Shown one piece after another: positions 1-13,504 of a DNA stretch of 64,000 nucleotides. The position numbers and the translations under genes are program-made. Location: NCBI GenBank assembly GCA_023333565.1, contig JAJKFH010004101.1, positions 233,867-297,866 on the forward strand, read 5' to 3'. The notes beneath the pieces were generated by a model, which had not been told where the DNA came from, ran no database searches, and saw nothing but the letters and a program-made list of their open reading frames with translations. The stretch is from Puffinus mauretanicus. Lineage: Eukaryota > Chordata > Aves > Procellariiformes > Procellariidae. How positions within the stretch are numbered: the stretch's first letter is position 1; each line of letters begins with the position of its first letter.

Positions 1-458
1 CTAAGTAATATTTACACTCGTCAAGGACTTTTCAGCTTCCCATGCTCTGCTAGGTGTACAAGAAGCTGGGAGGGAACATAGCTGGGACAGCTGACCCAAC
101 TGGCCCACGGGGTATTCCATACCATACGACATCATGCTCAGTATATGAGCTGGAGGAAGAAGGAAGGGAGGGACGTTCGGAGTGATGGCGTTTGTCTTCC
201 CAAGTAACCGTTACGCGTGATGGAGCCCTGCTTTCCTGGAGATGGCTGAACACCTGCCTGCCGATGGGAAGTAGTGAATGAATTCCTTGTTTTGCTTTGC
301 TTGCGTGCGCAGCTTTTGCTTTCCCTATTAAACTGTCTTTACCTCAACCCATGAGTTTTCTCACATTTACTCTTCCGATTCTCTCCCCCATCCCACTGGG
401 GGGAGGTGAGCGAGTGACTGTGTGGTGCTTAGTTGCTGGCTGGGGTTAAACCACAACA
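1..458 (+). mobile_element. ERVL-type LTR, cut by the left window edge
   Basis: The sequence matches the other ERVL LTRs in this window: a stretch about pairing of AAGGACTTTTCAGCTTCCC, a GGGGTATTCCATACCAT block, TCAGTATATGA as the TATA-like box, a C-rich GATTCTCTCCC block, and the terminal GGTTAAACCACAACA ending in CA at 458. The first ~100 bp of U3, including the TG start, lie outside the window, so its target duplication cannot be tested. Its R/U5 part (TTCCTTGTTTTGCTTTGC region, ATTAAA poly(A) signal near 327) differs from the ATT-triplet version in the other copies, which suggests a second LTR subfamily. The CRE equivalent reads CGACATCA and is degenerate. Whether an internal region precedes it is unknown. 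Confidence 0.9.
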
Positions 459-2898
459 CCTATGCTTTGCACAAACAATATAATTTCTGTGGTTTGTTTA
501 CACTTGCATTTTCTCTGCAGGCAATTCTCTGCAATTTTTAATTACATGCACTTCATTTCTTCCCTGCTAGTTATCACTTTCATTTGGGAAGTGCAGTTCA
601 CAACACTGCAAATATATACTTCCCTTTGCAAATTTATGTTCATTTTCTTATTAACATAGTTATCAGTTATACCACACAAACCATTTGATCTTTAATTAGA
701 CCACCTTTTAACTGCTCAAATTCATGACACTTAGTTTTACTATATTAATAAGCTGATCTAGCCAGCCAGTGAGGTTCCTTTAAAGAGGAGATGTTATCAC
801 TAATGGCCTTCTTCCATGCATTGAAATATTCTTGACATTTCTGAAAGATGATATAGCAATTTATTATATGATTTTGTACTCCCACTGAAATATAATACGG
901 ATGTCTGGTGGCTGTGGATCTGCCAAACTATACATGACTTTATCAATTCAAGTACCTCAATATCTCCAGACTTTGAAGAAAATTTGAAAGTGTTTTAACT
1001 ACCTCCTACACTACTCTTCCTATTTTCTTTGCGAAATAAAGAATCCCCTTGCTCAGTTATATATGGTTTAAACTCAATTTTTTAACCTCAATTTCACTCA
1101 AAATTTAGTCTGTGATTTATATTCATGAGTCCATCATGAATCACATTATCAGTTTTCATGGTGTAGCATGATTACTGCTTCTGGAGATGTAGGATCAAAA
1201 GAAAACACACGTTTTTGCTTATAAAAAGTGTGGTTTCTTTCATAGTTGTAAAAAAAAAAAACTTGAAAGTTTGCACTCTAGGACTCCAATAAAGGAAGAC
1301 AATAAACTCTGAACTGTTACTTATAAATGCATTCTTTCTTGCTTCTATAAATAATTATTTGAAGGTAGAGACACTTCTTGCATTGAGTAATACATATTTC
1401 TCAAAACATGTTATTTCTTTATGTGAAATTTTGCTCAAAAATATTTACAGAATTTGATGTACCTAAATGGGAGAAAGATGTGGCTTATGGGATTAATTAA
1501 CTTTTCACATTAGAAAAACAAATGATCTAACTAAGTAGAATTCAATTACCTTAGAAAAATCAGGGTCACAAAAGACTGATGATACCAATGTGTTATCATG
1601 GTCAGTATTCTTTGTCTCCTCTTAAATGTTAAATTGCATCCAAATGATAGACAGTGAAAGGTCTCACTTCTGTCATTTGAAATGATTAACTATATAGATT
1701 TGTAAATACATTTCCAGTTATTTATCCATCTAGTTATTTACATGATTTAGGTCTATTTAAATATTTCTAGATCTATTTTTATCTATAGATATCCTATATA
1801 TCCTAACTATATATAAACAAATAGACATAGATAAATGAATATAAATAGACATATATATATATAAAAAAATAAAAATAAGGCTACCTTACTATCAAATTCA
1901 AAACAGAGGACACAGGTGTGTTCCTCAGCCAGGCTATTCCATTGATATTTATTGGCTCACAATTTCAGAAATACTGTTTTAAAAGAAGATTAGATCTTTT
2001 GAGGAGTGTGTGAGTCAACATATTTTGAGAAACTGTTCTGTGTTGCTACATGGCACGCTCTAGTTTTGTAGTGAGGTGAGTTCTCAGATTTCCTGGCAAC
2101 AATTTGAAGTAAATATACTATTGAAATTTAGTTATTAAATGTATTTGAACTTGACATATACCACCGTCTGTCATTATACATGCATCTTCTGGTTTCTGTA
2201 AATGAAGCATAGTTTTCTACTACTGTTAATAGCTCTCACTTAGTGACTGACAAGACAAAACCACTACCGAAAATAGAAAAAAATGTAATAAGTGATGTTG
2301 TCAGTGCCCCAAAGGTAAATAAATACTGCCTTTTCCATGCCTTGACCTTTAGGCTGATTATAGATATGGTTATCTTTGCCAGGAGCGCACAAGATAGATT
2401 AAACTAAGCAGCCTTTTTAATACTGATTAATCCTGATGGAAGTAGGTTTTTTAGTCCTAGGGAATGCAGCGAAAAATTGGTCTTATCATCTGAGCAATTT
2501 TTAAAGTTATCTTTGATGTGAACTAGGAGGTGCTTGTGGTTTGTCAGATCACAATGTGAGAAATGCCACTTTGTGTTGATATTTAAAATTGGCTCTTGTT
2601 TTCATGTTTGTACATAATCCATGTGATGCAGGTTTTAAATGATACATCCAGAGCATTAAAAAAAATAATCTATTGGAAGACTAAGAAATATCTTTTAAAA
2701 AAAAAAAAAAAGAACTTTGACTTCCAGACTTGGTTGTCTTTAATCAAAGCTCTTCTTTTTATTAAAGACAGGTTGGAAGATGACTGGCAGTTTCACAAAA
2801 TACAGTAAAACTGATTCTGTGACAAGCAGTCCTGAACAATGCAGTAAAAAAGCCCACAGCCGTCACCTTTCCTGTGTCTGTGTCTGAACGATGGAGTT
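459..2898. other. AT-rich non-coding DNA, no gene seen
   Basis: There is no convincing coding frame. The open frames are short, lysine/phenylalanine-rich and without domain signature. Around 1733-1866 there is an AT-rich, imperfect ATCTAT/ATATAG low-complexity stretch, and near 2697-2711 an A-run. I recognise no interspersed repeat here. Confidence 0.6.
1733..1866. repeat. AT-rich simple-sequence tract
   Basis: Degenerate repeats of ATCTAT, ATATAG and TATATA, ending in a short run of TATATATATA. It looks like a decayed tetra- or hexanucleotide microsatellite rather than a transposon. Confidence 0.6.
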
Positions 2899-3024
2899 AG
2901 AATCGTAGAATCATAGAAGCATAGAATCATTAAGGTTGGAAAAGACCTCTAAGATCATCGAGTCCAACCGTCAACCCACCACCACCATGCCCACTACACC
3001 ATGTCACTAAGCGCCTCATTTACA
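2899..3024 (-). mobile_element. CR1 LINE 3' tail (5'-truncated)
   Basis: On the minus strand this reads as the end of a CR1: GGACTCGATGATCTTAGAGG, then CTTTTCCAACCTTAATGATT, then imperfect ATTCTATG-type repeats (2900-2930). This is the standard avian CR1 terminus. The copy is severely 5'-truncated, about 125 bp, with no coding sequence. Its sequence is close to the tail of the longer CR1 at 6155-7256, so the two probably belong to related subfamilies. Confidence 0.9.
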
Positions 3025-6000
3025 CAATAGGAGTTGCTGAGGTTAGGAAATGATTGAACTGGGGGAGATGCATTATCTCCTAAGCAGATGTAAATAAACA
3101 ATTTAGAAGCCAGCCTACAGAAGACTAAATCAGTTTCACATGAATCCTGTGCTCACCGATGTAACAGTCCATAGAGGGGCAAACAGCATGAACAGAATAT
3201 AGCTAAATGGAATAAGTCACAGGAGGACAGGAAGAGGCAGCTAGAGCTGCTGGTGAAACAGCACAAAGTCTAAGGAAGGCCAGAAGAGACCATCATCACC
3301 AGGAAGAGCAGTAGCGTAAGCAACACGAGTAGTGTGTCAGCAACAGCTGGGAGGTCAGGCCAGGGACAAGACAGATTTGAATGGCAGGGGACTAGTGCTG
3401 TCAGGTGGATGGACAAGAGGATGCAAGCACAAGTTGTCTGTCACCTAAGCTGATTGAAGGCAACACTGTGATGAAATGCAAGCCATATGGCCAAATTGTA
3501 TTCTTATTTTGTCAGTAATCGCATGCATACAGTTCTACTGACAGGTGCCATATGAACGTAATGAAGCAGGGCATCACTGGCCCCACACACATCCCATCAA
3601 CATGATTAGTAGTGCTCTTTGGGATTACATACCCATACAGAATTAGGTATGCTACAGTAAATGCATACTTGTTTCCTAGGTTCTTTCTCTATTTCCTTCT
3701 TCTCTGTTGAAATTCTCTGGTAATTTTTTTATTCCCACGTAGCTGAATCTTGGCTTCTTCTGTTCTCTTCTTTACCCCTCTACTCTTTCTCTTTCTGCCC
3801 TATACTGTTTTGATATTTTCAGTTCTTCATCTGACACAAAAGAGAATTAGGTTCATGTCATATGGCCCCTAGAGGATAAGAGGAAAGTGAAGGAGAAGTT
3901 GGAACAATTTACAGGTCTGGGCAGCAAGGAGGAGCCTATTGAAAGCATGGCCTCTGTCATTCTTTCCCTTTCTTTTAGACGGTGGCAATAACATGAATTA
4001 GGAATTTGGAGTAAAAGCATCTTTTCCTCATCTCTATTTCAGTTATAAGATTTAGTAATAAATCACTGCTGACTTCTGTTCCATGGTGTTGTTTTCTTTA
4101 GCTCTAACAGGTATTCAAGAGTAACTGCAATTTTGTGGGAGAATCTGAAATGCTCCATGTTATGAGAACTGTTTCTTTAAAAAGAGAGTTTGTTTTCTGT
4201 TTTGTTTTGTTTTGTTTTGTTTTCTGTGCTGCTCACAGCTGACCCATCCTTGGGCATTCATCTGAGCATCTTGGCTACAGACATGACTTTTTTTCCCCTT
4301 TGTTGCATTCCTGTCATTCTCAGCCCTGAAGAAAATAAAAAGATCAGGAAAAACACTAACAGAACTTCAACTTCAGCAAATAAGGAAAAGAATGACAAAT
4401 GCCTTATGACAACTAAGATCTTCCTCTTTTTAAGAACACAGTAGCTATACTTCAGGCATAAGACTTGGCATGAAAGTCAACATTTGGAAACCCGTTGAAG
4501 ACAGGCTAGTTTTTTGTTTCAAAAAATAATTTAAGAAAAAAAAGAAAAAAGATTTTTTATTTACACAAAGGTTTTAAAGGCTTGCTTCATTCTTTTTGTC
4601 ATCCATAGCATACAAAGGAAAAAAAAAACATATTGTTTTGTTAATCAATTCTAGTTAAAAACTAGTAACTGTACCTCATTTTTAAACATCCTGATACCTA
4701 CCAAACTGTTCATTTGAATCATATTATTAACAGAATGTGGACTATGGTGAATATGCAGAATGTTAGGACGCGACAGTCAGAGGTGCTGTCAGACAACAAG
4801 TAAGCAAAACATCCTTAAGAGTAAAGCTTTCAAAATAACATCACTATTTCTAGTAGTTGAACTCTGGAAATAAAGAAATATTTTTTCAAGTATGTATATG
4901 GTGGGAAACTTGCATGCATGTATTCACAAGCAGGCTGACTTTGAAAACTCATTATATGAAGAAGAATAAAACTGACATTTATCTTGATGTGTGTGTGATT
5001 GTACAGCTGACTTTAAGCTTAATTTTATAATGGTGGTAATACATATGGGAGTCACTCATTCCTCAAAGATCACTACTGATATTAACTAAAAGTTTTTCTG
5101 TAATAGCACATTATCCGAGCAAGAGTGGAATGTAGGAACAACTAAGATAACTCCATTTTACTGAGCTGCATGTTCCAACTTTCTCAGCATTTCAGTATTC
5201 ATGTTATGCATATAAAAATCATCTATTTGCAATAATACAACATTCACATTTAAAGAATAAAAGTCATTGTCAGATATATGCTATGTATTTTGTTGGAAAA
5301 TGTGAAGAAAATCAAGACCAAACACACTCTCTGGTGGTCTATGAACAGGTTTTAGAAGCATACGGGCGATTGTATGTAGACAGTTCTTTCAGCATATAAA
5401 ATTGTTGGGAAATGGAATAAGTGACCAAATTGTTCTTCTTTAGGAATGTTAGTTTGCTTCAAATTAGAGCAAAAAAGTTGAAAGATTGCTAAACTCAGTA
5501 CCTTAGTAGTTCTACAGCTCTCCTCATGAGAAAGTTAGACTGAACATGTATACACAAAAAAGAAAAAAAGGTAAAATGGGCAACAATTATAATATTTTTT
5601 AAGGTCAGACTCTTAAGTGAATTGGGCACTCTGAAAATGCTATCTGAATGAATATCCCACACGTTGAGTATAACAAGACACTTTTTTACATTATCTGCAT
5701 GTATTTTCTGCTGTGCTTTGTTTCCTTACAGGAGGTGGTCAAAGGCTGCTTGAAAGTAGTCTGTTTGCAGCAGAAGTTACTAATTTGATTCATGATGTAC
5801 AAATGGCTCTCATTTTTCCCCTGCACTCTTTAGATGGCAGAACACCGAGAACAAATTGCTGCTGAAAGGTAGCAGAACGTTTGTGGATGGCAGCACTGCT
5901 GACCCAACTTTGAACCACGAATCTAAGGGAAAAGTTACAAAGCTATCAGCTACTTAGAGAATTTCAGTTTAGTTCTGTAAGAATCACTGAATCTAAAAGC

Positions 6001-6154
6001 AGACACAGAAACAACCTTCATACTTTTTACTTGTGAAGATAATTGTATCCCTTCTGTCCAAAAAAATTCCATGATATCTTAACTATTAGACAAACTAAAC
6101 AGGTAAAATGGACAAGTATATGAATTGCATATCTATTTTCAATATAATATCAGA
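3025..6154. other. Non-coding DNA, no gene seen
   Basis: No domain-bearing frame is seen. There is a short TTTTG pentamer repeat at about 4196-4222 and A-rich runs around 4530-4550 and 4618-4628. The slightly GC-richer part at 3140-3440 could be an old degraded repeat, but I cannot name it. Confidence 0.55.
4196..4222 (+). repeat. (TTTTG)n microsatellite
   Basis: Four to five near-perfect TTTTG/GTTTT units, too short for any function to be inferred. Confidence 0.8.
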
Positions 6155-7256
6155 AGTTATACGGCAGCTCACGGCTCAGACAGGTACACTCTTCGCTGGG
6201 GAAAAAACTGGCTGGACGGCCGAGCCCAGAGAGTTGTGGTGAATGGAGTTAAATCCAGTTGGCGGTCGGTCACGAGTGGTGTTCCCCAGGGCTCAGTTTT
6301 GGGGACGGTCTTGTTCAATATCTTCATCAATGATCTGGATGAGGGGATTGAGTGCTCCCTCAGTAAGCTTGCAGACAACACCAAGTTGGTCGGGAGTGTT
6401 GATCTGCTCGAGGGTAGGAAGGCTCTGCAGAGGGACCTGGACAGGCTGGATCGATGGGCTGAGGCAAAGTGTATGAGATTCAACAAGGCCAAGTGCCAGG
6501 TCCTGCACTTGGGCCACAACAACCCGAGGCAACGCTACAGGCTTGGGGAAGAGTGGCTGGAAAGCTGCCCGGCAGAAAAGGACCGGGGGGTGTTGGTTGA
6601 CAGCCAGCTGAATATGAGCCAGCAGTGTGTCCAGGTGGCCAAGAAGGCCAACGGCATCCTGGTCTGTATCAGAAATAGTGTGGCCAGCAAGACTAGCAAG
6701 TGATCATGCCCCTGTACTCGGCACTGGTGAGGCCGCACCTCAAATACTGTGTTCAGTTTTGGGCCCCTCACTACAAGAAGGACATTGAGGTGCTGGAGCG
6801 TGTCCAGAGGAGGGCAACGAAGCTGGTGAAGGGTCTGGAGCACAAGTCTTATGAGGAGTGGCTGAGGGAACTGGGGTTGTTTAGTCTGGAGAAGAGGAGG
6901 CTGAGGGGAGACCTCATCGTGCTCTATCACTACCTAAAAGGAGGTTGTAGTGAGGTGGGTGTTAGTCTCTTCTCCCAAGTAACTAGCGATAGGACGAGAG
7001 GAAATGGCCTCAAGTTGCACCAAGGGAGGTTTAGATTGACATTAGGAGAAATTTCTTTATTGAAGGAGTGATCAGGCCTTGGAACAGGCTGCCCAGGGAA
7101 GTGGTGGAGTCACCATCCCTGGAAGTATTTAAAAGACGTGTAGATGAGGCGCTTAAGGACATGGTTTAGTGGGCATGATGGTATTGAGTTGATGGTTGGA
7201 CTTGATGATCTTAGAGGCCTTTTCCAACCTTAATGATTCTATGATTCTATGATTAG
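6155..7256 (+). mobile_element. CR1 LINE fragment: RT C-terminal half plus 3' UTR
   Basis: Non-LTR retrotransposon of the avian CR1 clade, 5'-truncated to about 1.1 kb. The left edge is near GGCTCAGACAGGTACACTC. The right edge is the diagnostic tail GATGATCTTAGAGGCCTTTT followed by ATGATTCTATG repeats ending near 7254. It encodes the last third of RT and the C-terminal domain, then about 180 bp of 3' UTR. The GC content is clearly above the flanking DNA. Flanking duplications were not evident, as is usual for CR1. Confidence 0.95.
6170..7071 (+). pseudogene. CR1 ORF2 reverse transcriptase fragment, dead
   Basis: In the intact family this protein nicks target DNA and reverse-transcribes the CR1 RNA. 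Here only RT motifs from about the palm onward remain: [10 protein letters not shown] (motif B-like), [10 protein letters not shown], then the catalytic-loop position, which reads LADNTKL where CR1 normally has FADDTKL. The second catalytic Asp is therefore Asn. The frame closes at about 6703. The downstream part, with [19 protein letters not shown] and the [14 protein letters not shown] region, resumes in a different frame (6700-7071), so there is also a frameshift. Endonuclease and N-terminal RT are missing. It cannot be active. Confidence 0.93.
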
Positions 7257-8706
7257 CAAGTTTATCATGCAAGTTTGATAACTATTACAAAGTTTGGGGT
7301 ACAGTTAAAGCTCATATTCATGTATGCCATGTTACTGACTTTTTTTACATAGGTTGAGTTGATGCAATATGTGAGTGTGTCTGTGTATGTGTGTAGAAGA
7401 ATTTATCTGAAAATTTAGTAAACTGCAGTGTAATGTGAGAAGTTAGTAGGCAAGACATTTAAAGTGGAAGAATAGTATTTTAGACTGAATAAAACTAATT
7501 TCACCACTTGTTAAGATACATGTGTAGATGTATGAAAAAACCCCAGCATTTTGTATTATTTATAATCATTTATTTGCATCATATAATTTCTTGTAGATTG
7601 GATTTTGTTAAAACCTTGAGTGACCTCAGAGCTAAAAAAGACAAATATGTGGTCCGTGCTACAGACAGATTATATTCTGACAAGTGTAGCTTGGACAAAA
7701 ATGAAAACAGAAACTATTGTTCAAATATTGTATCAAATTATATGCAAGTATTATATTTTAATAGATATATTTATAGCTTCAAAACAATCTGTATGTTTTA
7801 ATGACTGTTCTCCCCAGGTGCATTTTATCTTTACAGAACACTGAAAAGACTTTTTAAAAGATCGTTTTATCAGAACAGACTTAAAAAAAAAAAAAAAAAG
7901 CCAGAGATGCTTCATAACAAAAGGCTGGTAGTCAATTATATGAAGTTTGTTATACTGTTAGTCAGTTAGGCTAATTTGTGTGAAATGTTTCTGATTGGTT
8001 TCAAGGAACAATGAGTGTCCCCAAGGAAGATGAATGACAGAAATTTTAGTATTAAAGAAGGAGATTTAGAAAGCAGATAGGGAAAAAAGAAACAATCCAA
8101 AGGAAGCTTTTAAAAAATTCAGGAAATAAAGATATAAAGAGGAGGAGAGTTATCAGCCATACAAGCTAATTCTGGTGTATTAGCCATGGTTACTGCATTG
8201 TCGATCCTTAATGCAAAGTAACCGAGAAACCTAAATAAAAGACATGTTTGTGACTGCCTGAGTTCTCATGGATAATACAAAAAGGGCAGTGATCAATGAT
8301 ATTTAACAGGAAGTTAGTAACTGCAGGGAGTAAATAAAGGTTATTTGAAGTTTCTTGGACTCAACAAAAAAATGTTACCTGACCACAGTGGACTTCGACT
8401 AGGTTAGTGGCAGCTTCAGTTGCAGCTTCTGTGTTGGAAGGTTGCTTTCAGAAACAGAATAAAATGGCTGTCAGCATCATCAGCACTCACCAGCCATGGG
8501 ATATTGGCAGAGCTGGAGTGAATCTTAGAATTGTTCGGAAGACTTCCCTTGTATAGCCTGAAAGAAAGAAATTTCTGACTGATCATCTGCCCCACTTACC
8601 TGTCCACTAGAGAAAACAGCCAAACAATACTCCTACAGCAGGCAGACTGAATAGAAAGAAATATAAAACAACACAAGTTTAAACACTTTATAATCCTCAT
8701 TCTACC

Positions 8707-8766
8707 TACTACTATTATTATTATTATCATCATCATCATTGTCATCATCATCAATTATTATTATTA
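8707..8766 (+). repeat. ATT/ATC triplet microsatellite
   Basis: Runs of ATT, then ATC, then ATT again, with one GTC interruption. Simple-sequence repeat in AT-rich DNA. Confidence 0.85.
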
Positions 8767-9560
8767 TAAATTATTTTTGTGTTTGGGGTTTTATTTCATT
8801 TTCACATTTGTGGAGGCTGAAATAGTAAAATGAAGCAGGAAGATTGGTAGGTAACCAAAACAAAGTAATGAAGAAACAGTATACAGAAGTAAAGTTTAAG
8901 TATTCCTGAGACAATGGCTAAACAAAATATTAAAGTAGTTAAAAATGTGAATAGCATGGGCAATATTGTGATTTGAGGACTTCAGTCACTAAACTGAGAA
9001 AACACTGAATTGAATCTGAAGTGGAATTTCAGAAACTAATGACAGTAATGGAGACAAAGACTATTTGTCTTTTGTAACTGAATTCTGTCAAAGTGTATTT
9101 TCCCTTTGCTGATCTTTCATAGTACAAGCTGATAAGTCTTTTTCAGTGTTGTTATTCCTTTTTTTTCCTGAACCAGTCAAAGGAATAGTGGAAATAATCT
9201 GCCAAGAGGTACTTGGCTTCTCTCTCTTTGGTTCCTCATTAGATTTCCTTTATGTGCCATTTTTCCTTATTGGCTGAAGTCTGTTTTAATACTTAATTTT
9301 TTAAGAAATCCTCCCTGAAAGATATTAGAGCAGAAAAATAGTTGTCACTGCTCTTGAGGTCATGAGACCACCCAGCCTTTATATGATGTCAAGGTCATAC
9401 AGTTGCCAGAAAGGGAAAGAGAATTAATGTTCATGAAGAATGTGCTTCAGAGTACCCGTTTTGAGGCTCATCATTCACCTCAGAAAGAATATTTTTCATT
9501 TGCCATCTCCTTGCAGTCAAATTATTTGAACTTGTCCATCTACCTTCTTTACATAATAAA

Positions 9561-9584
9561 AAACAAACAAACAAACAAACAAAC
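9561..9584 (+). repeat. (AAAC)n microsatellite
   Basis: About five consecutive AAAC units following an A-run. Confidence 0.8.
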
Positions 9585-12500
9585 TGAAAGGGTTTTTGGG
9601 AGGAGTGCAGATGAAAGCAAATAATTTTTACAGTTGCATTACTTCATAACAATTTCAAAATAATTTAATAACTTATACATGTACCTACCTATCTGGTTTA
9701 TTCTCTACCAGACTCCTTTGTTAATTTTGAAGTCTTAAAAATGTAAATGTTTTGTGATCAAGTTACTTCATGCATTGTGGACCACATATTTCCTTCACTT
9801 ATTTTATTCATACAGTCAGCAACATTGCCATGATAGAAAATCTTGGTGAAAGTAAGATGGATTTATGTGGCATAGGTGTCTCAATACCTTGAAAAGAGAA
9901 AATAGAGATTGAGAATCATATTCGTAGGAATAAATTGACATCTGCTGCTGCAGAGCTGGTAGATATCTCCCCTTTATTTCTGACACTTGACTAGACCTTG
10001 AAATAAAAAATAATGAGCACCTTTTCAGTTAAATGTTTGAAGGAGAATTTATAGAGGAAGTGAGAACTGTGAATGTGAGACTGACTAGAAGAACCAAACT
10101 AAAATGGAAAGAAACCCGTCAAACCCAAAATAGGGAGAAAAACAGAATATAGGAGAGAGAATAATATTTCTATATAAACACCATGCATTTTCTTGCTTTC
10201 TTAACATCAGAAACAGAAATACTTCTGTTCAGAAGTACTCACTTCTCTTGACCCACTTTTTGCTCAAAATGTTGATCATTTCAGCATCAGTACTGCATCA
10301 GTACAGCATCAGGCTACCTTCCTGCTGCCCATTAGTCATCTGAAGCTTTTTTTATTGTGTTTTTTTTTTATAAAAAGTTTGTTTCTACATGTGAACTTGT
10401 CTTTAATAGGCTTAAGGACTGTAGGAAATGTCATTTGGTTTATAAATATCTGTCTCCTAATTTTTGTTCAGTTTGCTCAGTGTTCCCTGCTGTCTTTGGC
10501 AAAAGCTGTTAACTATTCCCAGAGCTGCACTGACATTGTCAATGATGGTAGCACAAAACACCAGCAAGGAAATAAAAATTACATGATTTTCCCTGTGTTT
10601 TAATTCAGTTGGAAATCGGGGAGATAGTAGCAGGATGGGAAATCAATGAATGCCAAATGGAAGAAGACAATGTGGCTCAGGGGGGAAATATTTTGCAATT
10701 TAATTGTAGGCGTTAGGATTGAAAAGATTAAAACTGTTAGGTACTGGAGAACTGAAATCGGTGGGAGTTAAGGGTAATCAGCACCTCCCTGAGCTATTCA
10801 CCACCTCTTAAAATCAGACCACAAAACAGGGCTGATGCTTCAGGCTGATATGTCATGCTCCAGGAGAAGGCAGCTCTACTAATACTGCATCATAAATTGA
10901 AGTAACTGTACTTGCACCCTCAACACTTCCTAAAGCAATTACTTATTTTACAGAGGAGTACATTACTAATAAATTACACTTCCCAGTAGTATATGCTGAT
11001 TTTTTCTCTTGTTGCTCTGTATGATATTTTCATTTCAGAAGTGCATCATGTTTCTTCGTTAATCCCTTTGGTGGTCAGTACTTTAGATTTATTTAAAATC
11101 TCCCTTTAACAGAGAAAAAGCTAAAGGTGGATGATAGCCAACATACAAATCTAAAATGTTATTTCATACAAATATTTTGAGAAACCATTTGGCTCATCCT
11201 TTTTCTCATCAAACATGCACAATACTCATTCCTTTTATAAATTTTTACTTTCCAGGTTCTTCAAAACTGAAAGTTTTAAATTACAACAAAATTGAGACCA
11301 ATTCAGACAGCCCTGAGCTTACAGTTGGTCTTTCAGCCAACTCTGTGTTTCTACAGCCTCTGTAAAGATTCTTTTTATCTGTGTTATCATTGAATATAGT
11401 TTAAAGATGGAAAACTGTGATTTTCTGGGGGGGGGTGTGGGGTTTTTTTTGTTTGTTTTTTAACGAGGACTTAAAAATCATCCCAACTTTTCAGAAGACT
11501 TGTTTGAGCTCACAGTTAGATTTCCCCAGCTCCTCTCTACCAAATACCATAGACATTTAAACAAATAAATAAAAAATAAATACATGTTCTGCTAAAGGTT
11601 TTACTAAAAAAGCAATAAAGTATAAATTATGGATACGTACTGGCTCAAAAGAGTTCACCAGAGGTGATTGTAGTTACCACTCCCAATTTTCTCTCAGGAA
11701 TGCCTGAGGCACAACTCCTGCCTATTTTTCTAGGTCCCTACAGAAAGCCCAGATACATTTTTGCTCTGTTTGCTGTAAAGTGTTCAAGAATAATGGAACA
11801 GTAGAAAGTAACCTGACAAAACTGAGCATTGCAGGCCATTTAAAATACTTTCCTTGGTGGACAGAGAGTGATGTTGTAGTGGTAACATCTAAGGGAAATA
11901 AAAAAAAGACCCATTAAAAAAGAGAAAAAAGACATCTTTTATAGTTAGTTATAGTTGAAAGACAAGGCCTTCCTTGCAACAGAAAGAAAAACTGTTATTA
12001 TTTATATTCCTTTCTTAAGTAAAACAGATTATTTTAAGATGCAAAACCAAAATTTCATACATAGATCCTGACTGTCATTGCAGTATAATGGGCACTAACA
12101 GACCTCTAGTAGATATAGTACTGAATATTTACTAATAATGCCTTTAATTTTTACAAAATCAAAGGAAGTTGCTGCATCTGATTGGATTGAGATTATTTCC
12201 ATTTGCTCTAATATTGTCCTCCTGAGAGATATTTGGCTAAATTTTAGAATGCAGAAATCCCAGCCAGGCTTCGCATACTTGCAGCTTTTGAAAAGCTAGA
12301 CCCATTTTTCAAATTGAAAATTTGATATGGTTCTTTCTGTATATTGGATTCTCATCTTCTTTCTTCTCTTGTCTATCTAGACTACATGTTCTTTGGGTCT
12401 CAGAATGCCTCATAACATGTAATAATTACTGAACCTTAAATGATAAAGGCTCTTTTCTATAATTTTATTATTTGGTCTTTTTTCTTTCTGAATGCTGGGT

Positions 12501-13287
12501 ATCTTAAGAAATTAAAATTAAATCATTACTAATTTTGAAATGTAGACATATCATGCTTCTTGGCTACTAAAGTTTCTTGAAGAATTCTCCATATCTTAAT
12601 CATAAAATGTAGTGTTCCAAATATTTTCTAAGGCATAGATATTACACTAGTCAATATAATTTTTCAAACATAACAACACACTTAGGGGGGGCATTTTTGA
12701 TTTAACATGGAAAACAAAACCTCTGTGATACAGAAGGAATTCTTCCAAATTATGTTGGTTTTGTGACAAGTGACCTCTCACATGTGTTTTTAGTGTTCTT
12801 TCTTTAGTCACAGTACGTTGCCTGCAGGCTGTGCAACAATGCAGCTAATGGAGGTATCAACTTGCAGAATGACTATGGACTGACCATATCATCTTTACAA
12901 GAACACTAAGAGACTGAGAAACAGAATAATCAAGACAAAGGAACACCAGAAGAAGCAACTGAGGTTTTATCCCTGAATTTGCCACTGAGTTTCATAGAGC
13001 CTTGTCCATATTTCAGCTTCCTTGAATAAAAGATTGAAGAAATAGTAATTGATCAATACTATATTATTACAATACTATATGTAATGCAGTAGTATTGTGC
13101 ACTGAATTGGATAATGCATGTTAAAACATTTGAAAGAAGTTGGAAATGCATAGACATTCAGATATACAAGGGGTCATTTTGGTAATCGAATTCAATCCAT
13201 GATGACATACAGCCATGTAACACACAATCTGGAAGACAGTATTTTATGCATTCCATAAATCAGTAAATATTCCCCTACATCCTGTGA

Positions 13288-13292
13288 CAAGC
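13288..13292. repeat. Target-site duplication CAAGC (left)
   Basis: Matches 13906-13910 exactly. Five bases is the expected size for ERVL-type integration. Confidence 0.9.
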
Positions 13293-13471
13293 TGTCATGG
13301 TTTAACCCCAGTCAGCAACTAAGGACCACACAGCCGCTCACTACCCTCCCTCCCCCCACCCCACTGGGGTGGGGGAGAGAATCGGAAGAGCAAAAGTAAG
13401 AAAATTCATGGGTTGAGATAAGAACAGTTTAATAATTGAAATATTACAATAATAATAATAATAATAATAAT

Positions 13472-13504
<33 letters not shown>

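Larger units (their letters stand above)
7257..13292. other. AT-rich non-coding DNA, no gene seen
   Basis: Six kilobases without a supportable gene. It holds A-runs (7881-7897, 10361-10370), an ATT/ATC triplet microsatellite (8707-8766), an AAAC repeat (9561-9584) and a G-run/T-run pair at 11428-11460. Open frames are short and compositionally biased. I see no CR1 or LTR signature, although old degraded elements could escape inspection by eye. Confidence 0.55.

Noticed and set aside
2697..2712. A-run as a processed-pseudogene tail
   Set aside because: No gene-like sequence precedes it and no flanking duplication was found. A- and T-runs are common in this AT-rich DNA.
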